Shown here: positions 31,339-42,263 of the stretch, one piece after another
Numbering within the stretch: the stretch's first letter is position 1
Layout: each line of letters opens with the position of its first letter
NCBI GenBank assembly: GCA_027924585.1
Contig: BSBM01000602.1
Location: 8,245,501-8,309,500, forward strand
Reading direction: 5' to 3'
Length of the DNA stretch: 64,000 nucleotides
DNA from: Larix kaempferi
Taxonomy: Eukaryota; Streptophyta; Pinopsida; Pinales; Pinaceae
Position numbers and translations under genes: made by a program
Notes under the pieces: generated by a model
Told to the model about the DNA's origin: nothing
Database searches by the model: none
The model's input: only the letters and a program-made list of their open reading frames with translations

Positions 31339-33126
31339 ATGTCCGCAGATTCTGATAGTGATTTTGAAGCTATTGGTTGCACTCATAGTGGAAAACGATA
31401 TAAAGTAGGCCTCGACCAGCATTCTTTAGAGTCGAGCCCAGAAGATAGTCGAGCTCGTAGAGCGAGCCATATAGAGAGACAAGGGAGTGTTCATATCCCT
31501 TATCACCCTTTTACACCACAAAAGCCAGACGGGGCTCAGCATAACCCCGCAGTAACACCCTCTAGTAGCCTGCACGGTGATGACATGAAGCTACCAACCT
31601 TTAGAGGAACAGGGCTAGAAGACCCTGAGCAGCAATGGTTTCTATGTGAAGCCATTTGGACGATTAAGCAAATTAATGATGATGATGTTAAGCTGGTTCA
31701 GTTAGCAAACACACTAAGAGAGAGAGCCTTAACCTGGTTTATGAAATACTCAGCAGCACAGAATAGGACACTTGCTGATGTAAGAAGTGTTATGCTTAAA
31801 GAATTCAAGAAACCTAAATCAGAGTCACAGTGTATAACAAAACTCAAAGACATAAAACAGTTACCTACAGAATCAGTATGGGACTTTGACCAGAAGTTCA
31901 AAGCCTTGATAAATCAAGTAAGCTTTGAGTTTGCACCGCAGCAGCATAAGGAATGGTTCATTGCTGCGCTGCTTCCTCACATTAGACTTCCTCTTATGCA
32001 ACAAAATCTCACTACACAAGAACAAGCTCTAGAGATGGCTATGAAACTAGAAGCTTCACCAATTGCTGGAACAAGCAACGATGTTGCGCAATTGCAGAAC
32101 CAAATAGCAAACCTAACCTTGCAAGTGCATGACATTAAGAAAGGAAAGGATGTCAAAGAAGAAATTTGGTGTACAAAGTGTAGAGCACAAGGACATTCAA
32201 AGGACCATTGTCCTGTTTTCATAGATTATATTGCAACTGGAGCACCTAACCCTTTACCACAGGCACAGGGGCCTTGGTGTGAAATCTGTAGAACTAGAGG
32301 CCACAGACCACAAGAGTGTCACTTGTTACAGAAATATGTACAAACTCCAAAGAATCTATATTGCAATTTCTGTAAATCAGTAGGCCATGATGAGAACAAT
32401 TGTAGAGAATATGAGCTTATGATAGAAAGAAAACATGATGTTTATAGAGTACAGTCAGAACCACAGGGACCCACAGTAGGTCCGCAGTATGACCAAGCTC
32501 GCGAAGGCAGAGGAGGAAATTACAGGGGCCGTGGATGCGCAACAGGTTTTGGTCGAGGAAGAGGACAGATCACTTGTTATAACTGCGGAGCTCAAGGCCA
32601 TTATGCAAGGGATTGCCAAAATCCTACAACCATCTGCAGATACTGTAAATCTTATGATCATGTCATTGAAGAATGCCCTCAGTTGATGGCCAAGATGCAA
32701 GAAAAGAAGCCACAGGTTAACCAGAATATCCAGTTGATTGGAGCAAAAAAAAAAGAACCAGATCCTACAGTTAATATAGTGACGCGCAGTGGAGCAACCA
32801 CTGGTGCGCCAGAGTCGGGAACTGGAAAGCCAGCGACGCAATGGGTGTGCCACGCTAATATTAAAACATCCTCGCTTGACCTACAGAAGCAAAAAGAAGC
32901 ATTCATGCAAGCTCAAGAGTATTTCTCAGATCCGCGAGCTTCAAGCTCTGTCGCAATTCCGCATAACGATATCAGACCGCATGTGCTGCATCAAGAGAAC
33001 TGGGTACAAGACCAGGCCACTACATCTGGAAGGCCTGATGAGGAGGATGCACTAGGCAGTGTTCATGCTTTCTTGAGAAACTGCTTAAAGTTGTTGCGCA
33101 ATGAAAAAGCAACTATGGAACTCTAA
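31339..33126 (+). pseudogene. Gag polyprotein with five CCHC zinc knuckles
   Basis: A Retrotrans_gag-type capsid region lies at residues of about 84-242 (KLPTFRGTGLEDPEQQW to EQALEMAMKLEAS). Five CX2CX4HX4C knuckles follow, at residues of about 278, 313, 341, 412 and 432: CTKCRAQGHSKDHC, CEICRTRGHRPQEC, CNFCKSVGHDENNC, CYNCGAQGHYARDC and CRYCKSYDHVIEEC. Gag packages the RNA and forms the particle, and knuckles bind nucleic acid; plant Ty3 Gags usually have one or two. A Gly/Arg-rich stretch precedes the fourth knuckle. The frame ends with TAA at 33124-33126 and goes on in the same frame into protease. Confidence 0.85.
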
Positions 33127-33603
33127 CACCTGTTGGATCAGTGTCAGCAATCTGCTTTGATGAGTACACCGCAGCGTGCTGTTCATCAGATTGGGAGTCA
33201 TGCTAGAACTAGAAGAGAGATGAGACTCACAGCGCAGATTGGAGCATTTGAGATGGACGAAGTCATTTTGGATTTAGGCTTAGAAGTTAATGTTCTCACC
33301 ATGCAGACATGGGAACAGATGGGTAGCCCTCAGCTTACCAGATCTCCTATCCAGCTAAGACTTGCAAATCAGTAACGAGTTTCTCCATTGGGCAGATTAC
33401 CCAATGTACCCATTGATATTGAGGGAGTAAGAAGTTCTGCAAACTTCGAAGTAATCAAAATTTTGGATAACAGTAGACCTTACCCAGCACTTTTAGGCAT
33501 AGACTGGGCATGTGATAATTTGGCTGTCATTAATTTGAAGAAAAGACAGATGACCTTTGAGGATGAGCAGATCAGGGTCATTGCACCGCTCGATCCCCTG
33601 TAA
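33127..33603 (+). pseudogene. Aspartic protease region of pol
   Basis: Same frame as gag. The active-site strand reads VILDLGLEVNVLTMQTWEQM, where the usual D-[ST/L]-G-[AS] has Leu as its fourth residue. The later hairpin reads ALLGIDWACDNLAVIN. TAA codons at 33373-33375 and 33601-33603 interrupt it, without frameshift. The enzyme would cut the Gag-Pol polyprotein. Confidence 0.75.
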
Positions 33604-33651
33604 GGACCACGGTATATTGAACCCATTCGAGCAGAAGAAGAAGCACGCCAC

Positions 33652-35277
33652 ATGGAAATTTTGTACCAGATGACTGTTAGTCATAATGATTATGTCAATC
33701 CCACAGCAGATGGCCATATCAATTGGCGATGCGATAGCTCGTGCGCATCAGATTCGGAAGCAGGATTGGAAAACTGGCAGAATCGCTTACATGAAGTTTC
33801 TGCAAGGCGTTGCGCCATGATGACTAAATCCATTCGATGGATTGGCACAGAATTGAATAACACCCCAATCTTTGATGGTTCAACTGGAGTAAGTGAATTC
33901 ATACATGCATATGAACAAGAAATCCCAGATGAGCAGCGCATACAAGCATTGGATGTAGCACTGCGCGCTACACCTGCGAGATGGTGGGGTGCGCACAAAG
34001 AAAATATCGACACATGGCAAGACTGTCGCAGGTTGATACTGCGCAGATTTCAAGAGACTATAGTAGGAGTTTTGCGCAAATATGATGGACAGAGTGACCC
34101 CAGGACACACGTGAAAGTATGTATTCAGCAATGGTCAAATATTCCAGAGGATGAGTGGGCTCACCTATTCATCCACACGTTGGATATAGTTCCAAGGAAC
34201 TGGTACACTGAAGCAGAATTGCGCAGAGGCACTATCACTTGGCCTCTCATGATCAAAAGTTTTCAACTCACTTTCAGCTTTGAGTCAGAACATCCAAGCA
34301 TCGATCAGGCTTTAAAGTGTATTAGAAAGAAGGTATTTGAACAATGTCCGTTACCAGAGTATTCTCAACCAGACTGGGCTGTCCAGATGGAACATGCCCT
34401 GGAATGCTATAATTTCGCCGCTGGAGAAGAGGATGATGATCCTCGCAACATCAATATTCTAGAGTCAGAAGGGACGCGCAAAGTCGAAGGCCCTCAGCTT
34501 GGTATCCCTGCCATTACAGAACACATCAAGCTCAAGAAAATTAACATTGGTACAGAAGCCGAACCCAAGGTTGCCTCTATAGGAGATTATTGGGATGATG
34601 AAACTGTTGACCACATTGCAGATTTACTACATGAGTACCAAGACATCTTTCCTACCAAGTTTACAGAAATGAAAGGCATCCTAGGAGATTTAGGAGTTAT
34701 GCACATACCTTTGAAAGCGGATGCTAAGCCAGTAAAACAGCGCCCGTACAGGTTGAACCCGCCATATAAAGAAAAGGTCAGAGAAGAAATTGATAAGATG
34801 CTCGCAGCTGGTATCATTGAGCCAGTAGAGGAAAGTGATTGGATTAGTCCTATGGTGGTACAAGAGAAAAAGGCAAAAGGTGAAATAAGAATCTGCGTGG
34901 ACCTGCGCAAGCTCAACAACGCATCAGCACATGATCCATTTCCTACGCCCTTTACAGATGAAGTGCTTGACAATGTTGGAGGACAAGAGGCTTACTCCTT
35001 CACTGATGGCTTTTCAAGATACCATGAGATCAGAATCCATCCAGAGGACCACCATAAGACCACTTTTTCAACTGAATGGGGCTCATTCCAGTATACGGTA
35101 ATGCCCTTTGGTCTTAAAAACGCTCCTGCTATCTTCTCTAGAGTCGTTGTTGTTGTTTTTAAAGAATTCATTCATAAGTTTCTAGAAGTCTATTTTGATG
35201 ACTGGACTGTGTTTGGTTTACTAAAGAACCATATAGGGAATCTAAGGATGATGTTAGAAAAATGTAGACAGTATTAG
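33652..35277 (+). pseudogene. Pol: second gag-like domain followed by reverse transcriptase
   Basis: 541 open codons. Residues of about 60-225 form a second capsid-like region: FDGSTGVSEFIHAYEQEI, ARWWGAHKENIDTWQDCR, LRKYDGQSDPRTHVKVC, EWAHLFIHTLDIVPRNWY. The reverse transcriptase starts near residue 360 (VKQRPYRLNPPYKEKV) and carries the catalytic regions SFTDGFSRYHEI and VYFDDWTVFG, as well as FQYTVMPFGLKNAPAIFSR. It stops at TAG 35275-35277, inside the RT; 35278-35415 continues the RT in the same frame (LLGHIVCRQGL) to a TAA at 35416-35418. Confidence 0.85.
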
Positions 35278-35421
35278 ATTTCCCTAAACTTGAAAAAATG
35301 TATCTTTTGTGCTCCTTTTGGTATTTTGTTGGGTCACATTGTATGCAGACAAGGACTCATGATGGATCCTGCGAAGGTTGCCATCATCGCTAACTTGCCT
35401 GCGCCCAACTCAGTCTAACAA
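35278..35421 (+). pseudogene. C-terminal part of reverse transcriptase between two stops
   Basis: Reads NLKKCIFCAPFGILLGHIV, then LMMDPAKVAIIANLPAPNSV and TAA in the same frame as the flanking ORFs. This is the normal end of the gypsy RT (thumb/connection). Confidence 0.8.
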
Positions 35422-37332
35422 TTGCGCACTACATTGGGACATACAGGATACTACAGGAAATTTATCAAGGGTTATGCAAAGATTACTGCGCCTATGGAAA
35501 GACTGTTGAAAAAGGACTCGAAATTCCAATGGACAGAAGAATGCCAACAGAGCTTGGACACACTTAAAGAAAAGATGATCACAACGCCTATTCTAGTTTT
35601 CCCAGACTGGACAAAACCCTTTCATGTTCATGTAGATGCTTCTTCCGTAGCATTGGGGGTTGTACTTACACAACCGGGAGAAGGAGGTATCGACCACCCC
35701 ATTGCTTACTCTAGCAGAAAGCTATCCACAGCTGAGAAGAACTACACCACTACAGAAAGAGAAGGACTAGCTATGGTGTATGCCTTACAGAAGTTCAGAC
35801 ACTATCTGTTGGGTGCTCATTTTAAAATGTATACTGACCATTCTGCTTTGAAATACTTGGTCAATAAGCCAGTGTTAGGGGGAAGAATTTGCAGATGGCT
35901 ACTCCTCTTCCAGGAGTATGATTTTGAGATTATTGTGAAGCCAGGAAGATTGAACGCAGGACCTGACCATTTATCTAGGATAGAGTCAGGGGAGGAACCT
36001 ACAAATTTGGAGGACAATCTGCTTGATGCGCAGCTGTTCTCTATTCAAGCAACAGATGGATATTATTCCGATATTCTTGAGTTTCTCACTACAGGGCAAG
36101 CACCAGTTGAGTTCACAATACAGCAGAAGAAACAACTTGTTGTCAAAGCTGCAGACTTCACTTTGATAGCAGGCCAGCTCTATAAGTTGGGCCCTGATGA
36201 AGTGTTGCGCATATGCATTTTACCGCATGAGAAGAACTCCATAATCGCAGAAGCGCACTCAGGAACCGCAAGAGGCCATTTTGCAAGAAAGCCGACTACG
36301 CAGAAAATCTTAGCTGCAGGTCTTTGGTGGCCAACATTGCACAAGGATACTAAGGAATTCTGCAAGTGTTGCGGTGTGTGCCAGCGAATAGGAAAACCTT
36401 CAACAAGAGATGAAATGCCGCTCAGACCCCAGATAACAGTACGTGCTTTTGATAAGTGGGCCATTGATTTCATGGGACCTATCAACCCACCAGGAAAGAG
36501 AACCGACGCAAGATACATCATCACAGCTACTGAATACCTCACCAGATGGGCTGAGGCGAAGCCAGTCAAGAATTGCGACGCTGTCACTGCCGCGCAGTTC
36601 ATTTTTGAGAATATTGTCACTAGATTTGGATGTCCACTCATTCTAATGAGTGATCAGGGCACACATTTCCTAAACAAGACTATAGAGGCCCTTACTGAAG
36701 AATTCCACATCAGTCACCACAAGAGTACACCCTACCACCCTCAAGCTAATGGTACGGTGGAGGCATTCAATAAGATTCTGGAGAATGCCCTGACCAAGAT
36801 CTGTAACCAACAAAGAGATGATTGGGACCTTAGAGTCACAGCTGTGTTATGGGCTTACAGAACCACATGCAAGAAACTAACAGGTCACACACCTTTCAGT
36901 TTGGTATATGGACAAGAAGCAGTTATGCCCATGGAATACATTGTTCCCAGTCTCAAAATTGCTCAAATTACAGAAATGGCAGATACTGATACTATGAGTG
37001 AAAGGCTGTCACAATTGGTTGCCTTAGAAGAAGATAGGATTTTAGCTGGATTCCATCAACAAGTGCAGAAGGCAAGACAGAAGGCTTGGCATGATAGGCA
37101 TATTAAGAATAAAGTCTTTCAAGAAGGAGACTTGGTACTCCTCTACGATAGTAAATTCATCAAGTTTCCAGGCAAGTTTCGTATACATTGGTTAGGCCCT
37201 TTCCAAGTAATGAAGATTACTGAAGGAGGAGCAGTTCAGCTTGCGAAGCTTAATGGAGAATTGCTGCCCACAATGATCAACGGGAGTCGGCTCAAGCTTT
37301 ACTGCGACGGCCACTCCGCCCTGTCGACCTAA
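35422..37332 (+). pseudogene. RNase H and integrase region of pol
   Basis: 636 open codons in the common gag-pol frame. It begins with [18 protein letters not shown]. RNase H follows ([47 protein letters not shown]). Integrase has an HHCC zinc domain (HSGTARGHF ... CKCCGVC) and a catalytic core with [18 protein letters not shown] and [16 protein letters not shown] supplying D, D and E. The C-terminus has a GPF-type module ([11 protein letters not shown]) and no chromodomain. The segment itself is undamaged, but the upstream stops make it untranslatable as part of Gag-Pol. Confidence 0.9.
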
Positions 37333-38090
37333 TCAGCTGCTAAAGTAGTGCAGATGTCCATTGTAGTTGAAAGAGGCATCGCACTTATCAGTCTACACGA
37401 AAGTCATGAGACATTTTCAGTCTCTGGCTTCCCGCGCAGTTCCTCGAACCATCCGCGCAAGTGAGTAAAGTCTGTTCTGAGCGAGCCTGTTTTCGCTCTT
37501 GCGGAGTTCCCCCAGGTTGTCGAACCTTCGCTCTTGCGGAGTGCCCTGTTGTCTAGTTGTCGCTTGAGGAGTTCTCATTGTGGACCCCTCTATATGCACA
37601 ATTACCCATGCTGAAGTAACCCGCCGAAAATTTGAATTACGAAAGTTCTGTAGCCGCGTCTGAGTCTTAATGAAGGATGAGACTGCCATTTAATTGTATT
37701 TGATCTGACAGATTTGGCTTGATTTCCCGAAGATCCGCATTTAATTAAGGAGCCGAAGGCCTTGGCTTATCTCTCGAAAGGCTGTCAGAACCCGTCCATC
37801 ACATTTAATGCACCACAGAGGCGCGAGGGTAGGGGGGTTGTCAACTCATATGCATAGGAGCCTACGGTTATTAGCCCCACTTGTTCGCATCTACTACCAC
37901 CTTTAGCTATAAATACCCCTCATTCGTATATGTTTGGGTTACTTTCCTCGAGTTGTATAAGTTGTCTTGTTTGAGTCTAAGTCATTGTTTTTAGAGCCGT
38001 GTCGTGCAGACTGCTCCCTTTGCTTTCAAAGTTCGTATCCTACACTGTTCCGCCCTTCTCTGGTCAGTGTTAAGTCGTGTATGTAAGTTC
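37333..38090. other. Spacer between pol and the extra ORF
   Basis: About 750 bp without a convincing ORF on the plus strand. It may hold a splice acceptor or promoter for the extra ORF, but I cannot point to one. CTATAAATACCCC at about 37907-37919 is a good TATA-like site, some 175 bp ahead of the ORF's ATG. Confidence 0.5.
37908..37915 (+). promoter_or_regulatory. Candidate internal TATA box upstream of the extra ORF
   Basis: TATAAATA within TAGCTATAAATACCCCTC, 170-180 bp before the ATG of the extra ORF. Suggests a subgenomic promoter; inference only. Confidence 0.4.
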
Positions 38091-39608
38091 ATGATGGAGA
38101 ACCTGTCAACTGAAGAATTCATCCGACAGTTTAGACGTAGAGGTTTATATTTCGGTATGGGTACCCCGATCAAGATTGTCGAGCTCCCTGATCCCAGATA
38201 GTCTCCGGGCATAAGGGCGTCTCAACCGCACCAGCCAGAGGAACCCGTTCCAGAGCCCTTGGCCACTATGGTTAACTACATTCCTCCGCGGCTGGATGAT
38301 GCACCCGAGGTGCGTATTCCCAAGAATTCCAAGTATCCAATTCCGTTGCCACCAATGGTGGAAATCGTGCATGAAGAAGGATCCCTGCTCGGACATCTTC
38401 CGCTTGTTAAGTTTTCCGACTATAATTTGGGAGATTATAGAACGTATCCACAGTTCGCGCCGGATCACTATCTGACAGTGGTCCATAACCCTGTTAAGAA
38501 AGTTGATGAATTCGTCCCGCAGCAATTTGCAGTAAATCTGGAGAGGCCTGGCCTATTGAACCTGTTGAAGCTACTGCACTTCGGGCGTAGCAATGAAGTT
38601 AATGCGGTTGTCAAGGTCTTTTTATCTTGTGTTCATGGTGGTTATCTTTGGCTAGGGAGTCCAATTGATTTGAATGTGGATCTGATTCATCGAATTACCG
38701 GCCTATCTAAGGTTGGTAAGGACCCCAACGTCCACTTCGTTGGTAAAGACAAGGATCGAAAGCTGGCTGCACAGGTGGTGCAGAAATACAACTTGTCGCG
38801 AGGAGGTCGGGCCTATGACCTCACTATAGTTGAAGATGAAGCACTCAGATTCACAGGCAGTCTGCTCGCAGGCAGACTTTTAACGAAGTGCCGACCTAAA
38901 GAAGTCCCTGGAGCTGTTGTAGAGCTCGCAGTCGCAGCTGCGGAAGGAGAACAGTATAACTAGTCTCTCTTCCTCCTCAATACATTCTTGGATGAATGCT
39001 GCAACGTTCAGGACATCACCAATCAGTTGTTCCATTTTTCTTGGCTCCTGATATTGTGTGCCTTTGTCGGGTGGAAGGAGCCGCCCAACACTCAGTTTCT
39101 TCCGCGCCGTTCAGGAGAGGGTACAGGGATGCGTTATGTCAACCTCTGGGATTCTAATAATCCCGTGAAGCACAAGATGAACCGCGCCATATTCTTTGAG
39201 TACTACAATCTCCTCAGGGATACCATCTTGCAGATGCCGAGGCTTACTGAGGAGACGGCAGAAATCTATGGAAAGAAGTTGGTCTTTTCTGCCAACTTGC
39301 ACGAAATCTATTTCCGCCCTCGCGGAATTCACTCGAAAGAATGGGTCGTGGGGCTCTACCGAATGACTACCCAGGATGTGGAAGACACTATGAAGTCATG
39401 GCCAGATGAATGGAAGCAGGCCGCTGACATCGCTGTCGCGATGCCACCCCCTGCGGCGCCAGAAAAAGATAAGGGAAAGGAAAAGGCCGCGCAGAAGAAT
39501 GATGAAGGTCCGTCAGGACCGCCTCCAAAGAAGCAGAAGCTGTTGCACCCCGCAGAAGCGACTGGAGATCCCTCTGTGACCCTTGCCGGGGGTTCAACCA
39601 GTACTTGA
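38091..39608 (+). pseudogene. Extra ORF of the Tat-like element, N-terminal globular half
   Basis: Starts MMENLSTEEFIRQF and stays in one frame to 39606, apart from TAG at 38199 and TAG at 38961. Recognisable stretches are GGYLWLGSPIDLNVDLIHRI and TGLSKVGKDP, then GEQYN, stop, SLFLLNTFLDECC and LILCAFVGWKEPP. The end is basic and Lys/Pro-rich (GPPPKKQK), which could be a nuclear-localisation-type signal. I know no enzyme fold here. Athila and Tat elements can carry an additional ORF at this place, sometimes called env-like, but I see no clear signal peptide or transmembrane segment. Function unknown. Confidence 0.65.
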
Positions 39609-40825
39609 AGGAACAATTTCGTGAGCTTCGGACCTCTCAGGCCAAGATCAGAAGTGCTCTGGACCTGCAGCTCGTGGAGTTGAAAGGTCTCACAGGACGA
39701 GTTGCGCAGACCCATGCGCCAGCATCCGGCTCACAGGCACCGCAAGCGTCTACAAGCACCGAACGGGTTGAAGTACCTGCTGACAGGCATATTGTTGTAC
39801 ATATCCCGCCTGCAAGCATGACACTCCCGGATCCTTTAGCTGCACTACAGGTAAGCGCGGTTGGCGCTGTTGAAATAAATTTGTCACTTATTCCGTTGGA
39901 AACTCTCCATTTGGTTCAGGAGCAGGTTTCTACTGAGCTGACAGCTAGGGATCTCTCCACATTCCACGCCAATCAAAGATTGCAGACGCAGGAAGCAAAG
40001 CTAAGGGCAAACTACAAGGAGATCTCTGCGCAGCTTGAACTTCATGAAGCGCAAGATACTAGGTTATGGAATGTCGTAGATGAAATCGCCCAGGAGCTGC
40101 CAGCCTGCCAGATTCAACCAGACCTTCCGTTAGTTGAGAAAGTGTAACGCATCGGCAGAAGGGCGCAAGCCCTAGAACAACAAGTAGTTGCTATGGCTGA
40201 GGACCATAGAAAAAAGCTCACTGAGTTGGAAGCTCGTGTCGCAGTGCCTCCCGTGGATGAGACGCAAGAACGACTGGAAGCACTGCGCATAGCTTCTATC
40301 CAGATGCAGCACAAAATAGATGAAGCCCAGCAGCTAATGACGCAATCTATGGAAGCTTGGACGGAGCTTGAGAAGCTCCCTTCTAAAGTTGCTCTTGTAG
40401 AACAGGTCGAAGCAGCAGAATAGTCCCTAACTGTTCTGAATGAAGAAGCCAAGTCCTTGGAAGGCTTAGCCAAAATGAGGAAGATGAGCGAAGTCCGCAA
40501 AGTCCAGCAAGAACTGCACAGGCTCAGAAACAAAGATGCTACTCTCGCCAACATCATTCAGCTGTTTATGGATGAGTATGCTGAACTTGCTGCCCAAGCA
40601 GAGGCCAAGGTCAAAGCATTTGCTGAGTCTCACGAGTTGGTCGACGGCATAGAAGGAGAAGAAGCTACTGTAGACATGGTGCAGACAACTGCGAAGTGCG
40701 TCGAAGACATGGACTCCGCTATTGCGCAGTGGAAGCAAGACTTCGCTGCGACCCAAGCCAAGTCAGATGCACAACTAAAACGACCGCAAGCTAGTGCGGG
40801 TGGCTCGGGGACGAGCCACAAGTAA
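39593..40825 (+). pseudogene. Extra ORF of the Tat-like element, C-terminal coiled-coil half
   Basis: Continues the previous protein in another frame: the shift falls at the five-G run near 39590, after which the frame reads FNQYLKEQFRELRTSQAK. About 400 residues, strongly coiled-coil in parts (LTARDLSTFHANQRLQTQEA, EARVAVPPVDETQERLEAL, MSEVRKVQQELHRLRNKDA). TAA at 40145-40147 and TAG at 40421-40423 interrupt it; it ends with TAA at 40823-40825, 12 bases before the 3' LTR. Probably a multimerising structural protein; unproven. Confidence 0.65.
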
Positions 40826-40837
40826 GTGTTAGGGGCC
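40822..40837 (+). promoter_or_regulatory. Polypurine tract of the Tat-like element
   Basis: AGTAAGTGTTAGGGGCC directly precedes the 3' LTR. Only the AGGGG part is purine-rich, so this is a weak tract. Confidence 0.45.
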
Positions 40838-42258
40838 TGTTGGAGCATAGGCCGCAGCTATGGCAAAGCTGCTAATTTTGGGGAAAAGCACTAAGTTTTG
40901 AAGGAGAAGTGCTAATTTTGAGGAAAAGCACCATTTTTTATGGAAGTGAACAGTGTGCGGTACGGCGCCAGATGGACGAGCTCAGCGCAAAGTGCGGACT
41001 GAAAATCACGGAGCTCGTGTGCACGTCAAGGGAAAGAGTAAACAAGGTGGCCGAGTAGAAAGCTCAACCACCACAGTAAATGAAGGAAGCGACGGAATAG
41101 AGGGCTCAGCTACCCTCATTTAAGGCAGAGTACAGAAGTTATGGTTGCTCGGACCAAGGAAGAGCAACGGGCCGAAGCATTGAAGGCAAAGGACGAGGAG
41201 CAGAGAACGATGAAGCGGCGCCCATACCCGCGATCTGCGCCGAAAATCACGGAACCTGCAGGAAGCTGCGATGCGACTGTAAGAGGCGTCTAAAGTACAC
41301 CTAGCCGTCAGTGGTTAGGGTTTTTGGGGATCACTGTTGAGAAAGGCCCACAGTTTTGTAAAGGTGTGACCCTCAGGGCCACCTATATATATGTGTAATT
41401 GTAAAGGGAAAAGGGTTAGATGGGTCAGAGATAGATTGGTTAGAAGGTTAAGGAGTTAGAGAGTTGGATAGCTGTAGAGCTAGTCATTGAGTTTGCAGAC
41501 AGTCTAAGTGGATGTCTGAGTCATTGTAATCTCTGTAGAAGAAGAGAGTAGATCTAAGAGAAGGGCTCCCAGCTGTGTGCGTGGAGTTTCCCAGAAAGAT
41601 CTAAAGTTGCAGCTGTGTGCCAGAACTGTGTAATTCCCATCCCAAGATAATATAAGATACAATTTCCGTGGACGCGATTTCCCCGTGGAGGCGAACCACC
41701 TAATTCTTGTTGTTATGGTGATGTGTTGTGTGAATGCATGTTTATGTTTCACTATCTATGTTTACATGAATGCTTCGTTATCTTTATGAATGAGTATGTA
41801 AAGTAAGTCCTAGAAGCTCCCTTAGAAGTTATACTCATGCACTGTCGAAGGAGTCTGTAAGGGCACTATCGCCGCAGCGCTTAAGGAGTGTGTTACTGCG
41901 CTGTGGCGCGAGAGCAGAGACGATACATAGTGTATCGGACGTAGCGGGTAAACGCCTCATGCGCAGGTGCGGAGATACCGCACAGCTGGCTAAGGCGAGT
42001 AAGCTCCAGCGCTGTTGCGCTGTATGACCAGTGAAAGAATCAGCCGCTCTGTTCAGAAGTTACTGCGTAAGAAGAGAAAAGAGAAGACTATGGATTCCAC
42101 CACCCCGGTTAAGGAAACCTGATTCCTTAGCCCCCCCATAGCCACTTCGGGTGAGACCTCGGGCTGCTGCACAGTCCGTTGTCGAAAGGGCCAGTGTGCC
42201 AATGGGTGTTTGTTGCTGTGCCTCCTAAAAACCCGAGTCTGTCCAAAAGCATCCAACA
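40838..42258 (+). repeat. 3' LTR of the Tat-like element
   Basis: 1421 bp, TGTTGGAGC ... CCAACA. Compared with the 5' LTR it has roughly 45-50 substitutions, mostly C/T and G/A, and a 4-bp deletion near 41620. Confidence 0.93.
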
Positions 42259-42263
42259 AGCCT
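42259..42263. repeat. Target-site duplication, right (AGCCT)
   Basis: Identical to 29262-29266. Confidence 0.9.

Larger units (their letters stand above)
29267..42258 (+). mobile_element. Ty3/gypsy (Tat/Athila-like) retrotransposon, complete but inactive
   Basis: 12,992 bp between AGCCT duplications. The order is 5' LTR, tripled 35-bp leader repeat, gag N-terminal ORF, gag with five zinc knuckles, protease, a second gag-like domain, RT, RNase H, integrase, extra ORF with a coiled-coil C-terminus, polypurine tract, 3' LTR. RT-RNase H-integrase order makes it Ty3/gypsy. The lack of a chromodomain and the large extra sense ORF point to the Tat/Athila side. The LTRs differ at about 45-50 places by eye, mostly transitions, so it is clearly older than the element at 11.8 kb. 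Ten in-frame TAA/TAG codons and one frameshift disable it. Confidence 0.93.

Noticed and set aside
30742-40825. Reassigned genetic code (TAA/TAG read as Gln), because many ORFs continue after these codons
   Set aside because: Other relics in the window also contain TGA stops and frameshifts, and intact ORFs end in TAA or TAG. C-to-T decay explains the pattern more simply.
38091-40825. Envelope glycoprotein of a plant endogenous retrovirus
   Set aside because: No signal peptide, transmembrane segment or furin-type site is visible; the C-half is a plain coiled coil.
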